Shown piece after piece: positions 32,401 to 44,400 of a DNA stretch of 64,000 nt (position 1 is the first letter of the stretch; every line of letters starts with the position of its first letter). The DNA comes from Bolinopsis microptera (lineage: Eukaryota > Ctenophora > Tentaculata > Lobata > Bolinopsidae). Location: the NCBI RefSeq assembly GCF_026151205.1, contig NC_087075.1:2888359-2952358 (forward strand), in the 5' to 3' direction. The position numbers and the translations under genes are program-made. A model generated the notes under the pieces. The model made no database searches, had not been told where the DNA came from, and saw only the letters and a list, made by a program, of their open reading frames with translations.

Positions 32401-35400
32401 ATTTCTCACCCAGAACTGTTTACATTGGTTAATAGAAACTACAAAAAAAAATCCTGGGTAAAAAAACTAAAAAACCACCGATTTATTTATGTTTTACCAA
32501 TTCTATTCACCATGATACATCGCACATTCCATGTAAGAAGAACGATATAAACAAGCAGGAAGGATCATCTGTGATAGTCCTTATCAGTTAAAATATAGAG
32601 AGAATGGAATGTGCGATGGATCCATGTGAATAGAATTGGTAAAACGTGAATAAATCGCTGGTTTTTTAATTTTGTGACCCAGGATTGTTTTTGGTGCTTT
32701 GGTGGTTTCTATTAACCAATGTAAACAGTTCTGGGTGAGAAATTCAAGCTAGCTCGCTCAGGGGCTAAATTGGTCAAATAAGCTCAGTGAAGCTCGCAAT
32801 CACACAAAACTTGCCACAAAGGTTTAGATACTTGTTATTAACATTCTGTGAAATTTAGAAGCAAAAATATTTATCAGAACATAAGTTATGCCACTTTTTG
32901 TTTTACAAATAATTAGTGAGATCTCAGCCTCATACTGTGTTGTGTTAATGCAATGTAAGGATTGACTTATTCCAAACACAAGGAAAGATGTTGTCCTAAA
33001 CTATAAATTTAAATTCATGCCAATAAATTTATTTCTTGCGACCATTGCACTAACGGTCGCCAAACTACCTCAGGTAGTTGATTTAAGTCAATACTTGAGT
33101 CAGCACCTCACAGTAGTAAAATACTCGGATTTAATTAGGTCCTCATTTTACGAGGTGTTCTCTCTAACTCTAATTGTCTGCCTGAGCCATGATTTACAGC
33201 ATCTTTCAGGGAATCAGTGCAATTAGTTTAGTAATCGTACCTAATAAGATTTCGGTCACTCTCAAAACAGTGCAATTAGTTTTGTAATCGCACCCCCTGG
33301 AAAAAAATCTACCAAATACCGGTGCAATTATGGAATTAATAAATGGCCGCCAAATAGGTCAAAAGTGGAGTTATATATTTATATATAATACAGTTATGTT
33401 CCGCTATAAGCCGAATGCGTGCTACTTGCCTACTCTCTAACTGTACACAGTGTTACAGTTAGTGCTTTATCAGTATATTATAATACTGTAATTACAACTA
33501 ACAGTATCTAATTACCTAGCTAGAACGTCTAATTGAACCCATTAGCAGCTAATTACTCACCAGACTACAGTAGTAGTAAATACTGGTATGATAAGAATAG
33601 AAAAGATGTGTAGTATAACGACACTCGACAGTCAATGGTCTATAATAAACTGATTGGCCCAATTAGACTAGACACCAGGCTGCAGTATACTAAGCGCTAC
33701 ATTAAGATCACGTGATCACGTGATACTCAACAAGCACGTGACTAACACGTGACTACAGCCCACGTGACTATAACCCTCTAACCCCACTCAGGGAAACAAG
33801 ATTTTGTGTTAACTAGAGAAGTGCTGCAGTCGGTGATCGAGCAGGACGAGGACTTAGCTCGGGTATTTGGGGTGGAGTTTGTTATTGGGAGTGAGGAGGA
33901 GGAGGAGGAGGAGATGAACCAGGGCCCTCCTGATAGCCCTAACTTAGAGGTGGGTTTAAAAGTAACTAACACAGCCCCAGAGGTGGGTTGAATCGAGTTA
34001 TAAACCTGATTTTAGGGTTGTGGGTTTTGTCTTATTCAGCAGCAAATATAAGTTTTGATACCATTGGTTTTTACCTGTACTCGTTCTTCTTATGGGCATC
34101 TTGCTTTTGTAAAGTTATGAAGGCACATCAAGATCCATCTCGAGGCTAACATCAGTGATGTTACAACACTGGGCTTTAGTTAAGAGTTAAGGGCCTCACA
34201 GTAAGTACCGGGTATTGTTAAGGACAGTAATTAATGTTGTTAAACAAGAGCCTTGACACGTTGGACCCTACCACCATGGTAATGTCAACAGCTACACGCG
34301 TTACTGTGACGTCACACTGTGATAACACAGCTGTTTTAAATGTGTCTTTTAAACTTGCCTGTCTCTGCTCCTAAAATAGGATATTTATATACAAATATCT
34401 ATTTTTAAATTAACTTAGTATAAGTTGGTATTAACTTAGCAAGTTAATAATAACTTGTTACCTAATAATGTCTTCATCATTCTGTCCGATGTATTGGTAG
34501 AATTAGTTGGTTATTAGCACAATATTATGTTATTTTATACTTCAAATGGTACGTAGAATGTAGATTAACCGTTAACTTTTACCTCTAGCTCAGATTTGAT
34601 TGTGACATACTATTTTTATTCGTTATTTAAACACATACTCGTTATTTAAACACATAATAATATTATGTTACTGAACTCAGTACTTGATAAAATAATACAT
34701 TGTTAACATAAGTTATAAACTCTAGTAGAGTTCAGTTGAGTACCAATATATGTACTTACAATACGCCTCACGTGCTTTGTGGATTTAGGAATTCGTGACT
34801 GTCAGTGACAATTTGAGGCTGTCACGTGATCTTCGTCGTGACGTCATCAACAATAATATTATACTCTTCTGGAAATATTGAACTTGCTTTATTTTTACGT
34901 TATTTAAAGGGATATAATATAGGAATACAAAGAAATAAACAAATTTCGGGTCTTTTTTAATTCCCTTAGCTTAACTTCGGTCTTTTCATGGTGACTTACA
35001 TTGCTCACGAATGAGATGTTAAAATAACGGTTATTCGTACACCTTCAAAAACATCTGTCACGGGAAAAAAGGATAATTTTGCCAAAATTTAACAATTTTC
35101 GAACTGAGTCAGCAAAAGGGCCTTTACTATCCAGAAATGTAGTTGGCACGTATTAATTTTACTCTCCTTTTCGTCATACACCGTTATAAAACCCACAATC
35201 AAATATCACCCTTGTGATCACAACAAAATAATAACATTATCTATACTGTATATATGTGCATAATATCCATCCATGCATCATATCAAAGACTTACAAAGTT
35301 TAGACTTATCACTAAGTTTCCTGTAGTTACGTCATATCTGTGACGTCATCATCAGTTGCATAAGTTGTCGTTAAGTTCTGACACTTTCCTTGACATTTTT

Positions 35401-38400
35401 TTAGTGTTAAAAACACGTACTTAAGGTACTATCTGAGTATCTTTAAATGTGTAAAATAATAGAAAGCAGGTTACTTTATTAAGTTATAAGAACAAATCAC
35501 GTTAAGAATTGTTTCCCTTTAAATTTCTAATTTCCACATTTCAGGATTCTCTGGGAGCGCTGGACATGACAGAATACTTTGAGGACTGTGGATGTGAGCA
35601 CTGCACGGACATCAAGTCACCCCTGGGTACGCCAAGTATATTTGTCTGTTAGTTAAAGAGTTAAGAAGTCTAGAGTGTAGTTACAGCACAACGCCCAACT
35701 CCGCACCTGCTTGTATAACGTGAACATGGACTGGTCTGTGCACCTGCTTCTGATAACGTCATCACTTCTGATGACGTCATCACCTCTGATGACGTCATCA
35801 CTTTGTTATGATGTCATAATTTCTCATTATGCAGGCGAGGGAACTTCAGCTTGTAAGAATAATCCAGAGCGCATACCGAAAAAGCCCCCAGGAATCCCAA
35901 TATAACCCCTGAAGAGTGGAGAAGCTATATTATTTTGTGGCTCGTGATAACTTCATTAGTTTCTAATGATGGCTCTATAATCACAGCGCAGTCAGAAATT
36001 TAAAAGTAATATGAGTACTCTAATAGTGTTATCTGTCACTGTCCGATCTTACTAATTCCTATCTTCTCTTTTTGCAAACTTGACAACTTGCCAATTTCCG
36101 TGTTCATTCGTAGATACAATTCACATTCCAATTGATTATCAGATTCAAAAATAATTTGTGAGTATTCCCGGCGAAAATGGTAAAATTCTCAGATTCACCA
36201 ATTCTCAAAAAATACTCTACTGTGGTAATCTTACATTATCACTGATTTTGCCGTGAAATTATTTAATAGTTATCAAGCCATATTAGATGCACTGTATCTG
36301 ACACATAATATATCGACATTATAAATAATATGATGATATAATATGCTATTCACAATTTGAAGAATGTAGTAAGGTACTTCAAACCTCTGCATGCTCACAA
36401 TGTGACAGTGGGATGTGAGTTATTATAACTCATTAATTTAAAACGTTACATTCTTGTCCGCTTTCGTTACATTTTAGTTCATATTATGTGACACGTTTTG
36501 TTTAGTTTGTGTGGTACAACACTATCAGTACTAGAGAATTAGTTCCAAGCCAACAACACTTACAGCCACCATCAGCTACAGGTATGTCACTTGATATTGT
36601 AATGACGTAACTTGATATTGTAATGACGTCACGTGGTTACTTACAACTTAACAAAAAATCTAACGCTCTTTTTAATTGCAATGAAATCGTGTACACAAGG
36701 TGCAAGCCTCATCTTGCCAATAAATATGGAATTTTTTCAAATTTAATGAATTTTAAAATGGAGAAATAACAACACATTTAGACCAATATTTAAAACCGCC
36801 ACTAATCCCACTTTAGACGTACAGAAGAACACACGGCAATGTTACACAACCCTCAGTTGGAGCAACAACGCTTCATTCTCGCTCTACTACCTAACCAGAC
36901 ATTCATGAGTACGTTACTTTCTTGTCACAGTTTAAAATATGTAGTATTGTCAGCAATTTCGGTTTAAAGAATATACTCGAAATTCAGCTCTCAAAAGTAT
37001 TCCTTTAGAAATAGCGATAGAATTTTCAAATGATTATTTTTAGGTAATCGTGATTGAATATCTTACCTGCAATAGAATAACACTAAAGTGTCGATCATCA
37101 AGGAGCCACAAATTTAGGCTAGGATTCATAATATAGATGAGAAATCAAAAACAGAAAATCAATGTTCAATCCGTCACAGTCCCTTAGTACCAGATTTATA
37201 CAACCACCTATATCGGCGATGACGTCATGAAGCGTAGGACGTCATGTATTACGTCACTAACTCCCCCACGTGTTACAGGAACAGAGCGTGTAATCAGATC
37301 AGTATTAGAGAGTGGATCAGAGTAGCAGGGATATACGCTGCTCACCATCTTAGTGAACTTATAGATGAGGATGATATCTCTCAAGCTGCTAAATTCCTAC
37401 TTGGTATTGACTACCCTCCACGCAGATACGGGTATGATATTTATTTGTAGTAAATATCTATTATTATTACAATCCCAGAATAATCCCAGTCCCTTTTGAT
37501 CCTTGTCTGCCATTTAACGACATTAATTTGTTTTGACGCGTGAGATCTACGTGTCAAAATAAATATTTTTGGTTGTTGGATTATACATTGCTAACACGAA
37601 TACTGAATAGTTCCATCATCTTTAGTAATCATGTGATAAAGTGATAACTGATCAATACTTTGCGTTACTATGACAACTCAACAATTCATTAGTACTTAGA
37701 CATTGATCATAGCTCAATCTATTGGCTACAATATCACCATATAAGGTAATACTACCATATAAGGACATTTAAACCATGACACAGAATCGTAACCACTAGA
37801 TCATGTATGTGATGGTACGTCATTCAGGCACTAGATCACAAGCTCAGGTATCAGTTTGTGCAATAGATGATCTCACCGAGTTGTAGCTGAGATAAAGTGA
37901 TGACTTTATCATGTTTTATGTTACTTAAACAGATTAGGGGGGGGGGGGGGGGGGGGGTGGGGGCTAAATCTAGCTAACTGTACAAGTAAGATAACATGAT
38001 ACGGGTAGTATACAACATAATTAATATTATGTAATGTACATTATACAATATACAATGTACATAATGTACATAATATGATCTGTCTAGTAACCAGTGTCTA
38101 CTAGCTACATGCCTGGTGACGTTATATAAGAAGGTGTTACATAAGTAAAGAGGGTGTGTACTGTACTAGTAGTACTAGTAGTATTGTACTATCTTATCTG
38201 GTGTACTACCTGGTCTTCTTGCTCTGAATAAACACTGATGTATAATATACAGCTAACATCATATGCTCGCTAGGATCATAATATACACTTTGGGAGGAAC
38301 TTTCTAGATGTTTTATCATAATAACTTTTGGATGTATCTACTATATAAAATGAAATGATAGATTCTCTTTGCATGTACGACCGCCCACTTGCAAATTAGA

Positions 38401-41400
38401 CGAGAAATAGGAACCTGGAGGGGGATTATTTAAAACATATAAGTGATACGAAGAGTTTGTATTTAGCAGAGAAATAGGAAGTTAGGTAAAAATCAAAAGG
38501 TTGCATAGCAACGGTGTTGGAACGCGCACGTGCACATGCAAAGATTTGCGAGCGAAATTTTGATCGGATTTGTGGTAATTATGTTGAGTTCAGTGCGAGC
38601 GAGCTGCATTTTAGAACTCTGGAAGCATAACATTTATAGTGGTACGTTGTCACATAATTCGTTTTATAAGCTACTGGGAATCTTGTCACTTCTTATTATG
38701 ATCTTTGAAAGTTCTTAAGACGATTGTAAAGCTATGATGTTTCTTGAGAGGAGAATTATAAACTATGGGAAATCATCTTAATGAGTAGCGAGAAGTTGTT
38801 GACATTGTTAAAAGAGTTTTTTTTTTCTCATTAAACATGAGCGAACATCACGAGTTATATACTAACAAACTATTTACACAGTCGCAGTCATATGACTCAA
38901 CTCAGATAATATTATCTGCTTATTATATACAAATATGTTACACGGATTTTATAATTAGGTATCAACATCTGGTACTGTTTTTCAAAGTTAATAGCTTTAT
39001 AAAATTCATTATATAATATACACCGCAGTGTAACCTCTCAAATCTCAAATATAAGCTTCGTGGATTTAACTATTACTAAGATCGTCAATTTTCTTCAAGA
39101 TTCATGCTTCACCTCCCACCATTAGCTTATCAGTTTAACAACTTGTAACGCACACAGTAAGTATAGTGTAGTGTTTAACGTAACGTATGACGTAATACTA
39201 TGACGTCATATTACAATGACGTAATACTATGACGTCATATTACACAGTATTAGTAGTTTCTAGAGTTACTAGTGTCTGGAAGGCGTATTAAATCACCACC
39301 AGTTACACTGTAGTGTATACTGTAGAGTGTATTATATACTGTACAATTACTGTAATACAAATAGTTAGTTTAACACAGAGGAGTGTGACCCGCCAACTTA
39401 CTTACTTTCTGGTTTTACAGGGGGAAGTGAAGCTGTGAACCATATTATATACATTTTATTGTTATAGAACGATACCAATCCTCAGTGCACTGGTAATAAG
39501 CTACCAGTTGAAGGTGATGGCAGCTCAGTATTATCATATCGTGTGTCCGTCACGTGGAGTTTCCGCTCTACAGAGAAAGATTTCATCTTTTGACTTACGA
39601 ATAAAAGATACATAGCCCTAGGTTACTTTAACATACCACACTCTGTAACAGTAACATGTACAATGTACTATAGTCTATAACATATATACAGCACTGTATA
39701 ATAATATAGAATACTAGAAAGTGTATATCATATAAAATGTAGGGGGAATGTACTGAGTACATTGTACAATGTACTCTAGATCACAGAGGCTAACTTAACC
39801 TAATCCTCAGACTAGAAGACCCACTCTGTCTGTCTCACAAGCTAAACTACGCCTCCAGCTTCAACTCCCTCCCCTTTAAACTACTCACATGTGGCAGAAA
39901 CGACTCCATCAGACAGGCACTCTCCGCCATCGGCCCTGACGGCATCAACTCTCATATTTACCAGGTAACTAACGGCCTGAACGACAGTATATATGTAAGT
40001 GTTTACGTAACTATGACGCTACTATGACATCATATTACACAGTATTAGTAGTGACTAGAGTGACCAGTGTCGGCGGCGGTTAAATCACCCACATTACACT
40101 GGTGTATACTAAGGCTGAAATACTGTACATACTTTAATACTAACAGTTGTTTAAACAAGGTGTGACAGCTCAACTCTCTAATTCCGGTTTTACAGGGAAG
40201 TGAGCTGTGAACCATATTATATACATTATTATCAGAACGTATACCAATCCCAGGCACTGAATAAGCACAGTTGAAGGTATGGCAGCTCAGTATTATATAC
40301 GTGTTCGCACGTGTATTCGCTCAACAGGAAATATTCACTTGACTTACGAATAAAAGATACATACCTAGTACTAACATCCACACTCTGTAACGTACAGGTA
40401 CATGACTAAGTCTTACATATAACGCACTGTCATAATAATAATTACTAGAAAGTGTATACATATAAGTAGGGGAATGTACTCAGGTAACTAACGGGCCTGA
40501 CAGCATCAACTCTCATATTTACCAGGTAACTAACGGGCCTGACAGCATCAACTCTCATATTTACCAGGTAACTAACGGGCCTGACGGCATCAACTCTCAT
40601 ATTTACCAGGTAACTAACGGGCCTGACGGCATCAACTCTCATATTTACCAGGTAACTAACGGGCCTGACGGCATCAACTCTCATATTTACCAGGTAACTA
40701 ACGGGCCTGACGGCATCAACTCTCACATTTACCAGGTAACTAACGGGCCTGACGGCATCAACTCTCACATTTACCAGGTAACTAACGGGCCTGACGGCAT
40801 CAACTCTCACATTTACCAGGTAACTAACGGGCCTGACAGCATCAACCCTCATAATTACCAGGTAACTAACGGGCCTGACAGCATCAACTCTCATATTTAC
40901 CAGGTAACTAACGGGCCTGACGGCATCAACTCTCACATTTACCAGGTAACTAACGGGCCTGACAGCATCAACTCTCATAATTACCAGGTAACTAACGGGC
41001 CTGACAGCATCAACCCTCATAATTACTAGGTAACTATCGGCCCTGACGGTATAGTATCAACTCTCATATCTACCCCCCCCCCACTTTTGTCAGAGAATGA
41101 CCCCTCTGATATTGACCCCATTTTTGTCAGGGAATTACCCCTCTGATTTTGACCCCACTTTTGTCAGGGAATGACCCCACTGATATTGACCCCACTTTTG
41201 TCAGGGAATGACCCCACTGATATTGACCCCACTTTTGTCAGGGAATGACCCCATTGATGTGCGCTGCTAATGCAGGGGACTACAACCTGGTTCACTTACT
41301 GCTAGACGCAGACGCGCACCCCAACATAGCAGTTCCTGTTCCTTTGGATAACACTCAGGTTTATTTAAAACTTTAACTGATAAGTTAGAAACATAGCAAC

Positions 41401-44400
41401 TTTATATTGTGTATTTAGTCCTCTTAGTCCTCTTAGATTCGGTTGTGGAGTTCATCGCGTGAATTTATAATTAACGTTCAGATTTGCCGATTTTCTGATT
41501 TAACTTCGTTTAATCCCAGGTTATTCCAATGGAGAACAGAAGGTGGACAGCGTTATCGTTCTCTGTTAACCAGGGTCACACTGATATAGTAAAGGTATTT
41601 ATCTCAAGATTGCAATTTAGAATGGATGAAAATAGAATTAAATAGAATTTATTATTTAATTAGTCCTATCAGATTCAAAAATCTGTATAATTTCGCGTTG
41701 GAAAAACTTCGCCTTCACTTAACAGTTAACACCACTCCCCAGCTGTTACTGTCACGTGGGGCAGCAGTGGAAGGAAGTATGAACAACCCCGCCGACATTA
41801 CAACTGAGACACCTCTCCAACTAGCTGCGGCAGCTGGAGACATTGCCATCGTGGAGTTGCTGTTGGAAAAGGGAGCTGACCCCTTTCTAAGCAGCTCTAT
41901 ACATAGCAGTGGTTCAAGTAAGAGCATCTTACCTGTCCTTCAATTTCTTAAACTGTTTTTAAGTAAATTAATTAAATGGTATTAACACGTCTTTTAACTG
42001 CATATTATAAAATTGGTTTTCAAATTCTATAAATGGTATGATAAGGTTATCTCACATTTGAGTAACCGTAGTAACCGTAGTAACCGTAGTAACTCCACCT
42101 CCCCCAGCACCTCGGAACAGGGGTGGAAGTAACGCAATAGCACTGGCAGTAGCACACGGTCACGTGGAGGTGCGGCACAAGTTACTGCAACACCAGCCCA
42201 GTGTTAAAAGTAACGACATGCTCAGTTTGCAGGAGATTCTCGCCGAGGGTTCGTGGCTTACTTTCACTTTTTGTTTAATTTCATCTTTACTTTTTAAGAT
42301 TTTGGAGAATTTATTTTTCTTGAGGTCAGAAAGGCAAGAACGGCAAGATTTTCTCTGAATCTTACCCGCACCTATTTAATTAACTAATTAACCTATTTTG
42401 CGCAGGATATCTGTTCCAGAACAATCGAGCTCACGGTATCAGACTGTCCCGTCTTCGTAAGCTACAAGAAGCTCTGTATCTGGCGTGTGAGCATGGTTAT
42501 CTTAACATTGCTCTAGAGCTGAGGTCTATTGGGGTCATGTGGAACCTTAACTTCTGGACTAGGTGACTAATTTTGTGTTTAACTTTATTTTCACTTTCAT
42601 TTTTCTGAACGTTTTTAACTAAAGATTCCCTTTCACTAACCACACTTCCCCTAGATTCACTTTCACTAGCCACACTTCCCCTAGATTCACTTTCACTGCC
42701 CACACCTCCCCTAAGATTCACTTTCACTAACCACACTTCCCCTATATTCACTTTCACTGCCCACACCTACCCTAAGATTCACTTTCACTAACCACACTTC
42801 CCCTAGATTCCCTTTCACTAACCACACTTCCCCTAGATTCCCTTTCACTAACCACACTTCCCCTAAGATTCCCTTTCACTAACCACACTTCCCCTAAGAT
42901 TCACTTTCACTAACCACATCTGACACCTCCCCTAAGATTCCCTTTCACTAAACACACCTCCCCTAAGATTCACTTTCACTAACCACACTTCCCCTAGATT
43001 CCCTTTCACTAACCATACTTCCCCTAGATTCCCTTTCACTAACCACACTTCCCCTAAGATTCCCTTTCACTAACCACACTTCCCCTGATTCCCTTTCACT
43101 AACCACACTTCCCCTAAGATTCACTTTCACTAACCACACTCCCCCTAGATTCACTTTCACTAACCATACTTCCTTAGATTCACTTTCACTAACCACACTC
43201 CCCTAGATGTCTGGAGACAGCGTACGAAGAAGAAAACCTGGAGATAGTCCGGTATCTTCTTAACGATTACGACTGCCTCCGTGTAGATGAGTTTTCTAAC
43301 GCCTTCTGTAAAGACGGCATCGTTCTGCTGTTTGAAATTTTCCAGCATTCAAAGGTTTGTAACAATCAGATCACATCAGAATTAATTTAGGAAAATAGGT
43401 CATAGACTAGAATCCCGGCGGCATAATAATATCACAACCATGTCATAATCAATAGTTATGCCGTCGGAATTCTAGTCGGGAATTTTGCCCTGCAGACCCA
43501 GTTTGCGGCTGTTCTTTTGCCAAGTACAGCAGAAGAGTCTAAAACTGTAATGGGTTAATTGATAAATTGAAAATTACTTCTCTATTTTTATGCTCTAAAT
43601 GTGTAATATTATTTTCCCTTGTCCCCGTCATTATTTGGTACCGTCACTGTTCCCAACAGTACAATTAATTCTCCTATCTGAATCTTTGTGTAAAATTCTG
43701 AATTCTCTGTAAAATTTCCACGCACATTATGTTATTTTCTGCCTAATTTTTAAGTTTGACGACTAATGCTAATATATTTTATAGAAATATATTATTTTGA
43801 TATTGATCCCATTTCAATAAGACATGTTTAATGATATGCTGACATGTTGGCTGATTGCCAATTAGTATCGTCCAGACAATTGCACTACATTTTCCTGATC
43901 ATTACAACCAGCAATACCTGTTTTTAAACAAGAAAAATAATTGTACGTAACCACTCATTCAAATTGCTATCCAGTCTTATAAATAAAAGAGTCAACAAGC
44001 CGGGTTCGTACGACATATTTTTGCAGGAGTTTTTTGGGTTCGTATTATGCAAAATATTTGCAGCATTTATATGACAAACTAAATGATATGCTCATACTAA
44101 GGACCTAAATACAAACTATCACGACATTTTGGAGCTTCAAAATACCTGGAATTCCTCCTCCTACCTGGGATTCTGTCATGTTGAATTACAGTGGACGGCA
44201 TTGAGATGTAACAATTCTTCTAGTTCATTCACTTTCACTTTCTATTCTACTTTCTTCTCTAGTGTTTCACTTTCCCTTTCATTAACAAACCCTAATGAAA
44301 TTTGGAGCTTCCAAATACCTGGAATGCTGAATAACAGTGGACGGCACTGAGAAATAAAGTTGTCCAATAATAATTATTTATCTATTTTAACTTATAATTT

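Noticed and set aside
40445-41020. 191-codon minus-strand protein of 14-residue repeats
   Set aside because: The 42-bp unit is a multiple of three; its plus strand copies the ABTB exon end and donor.
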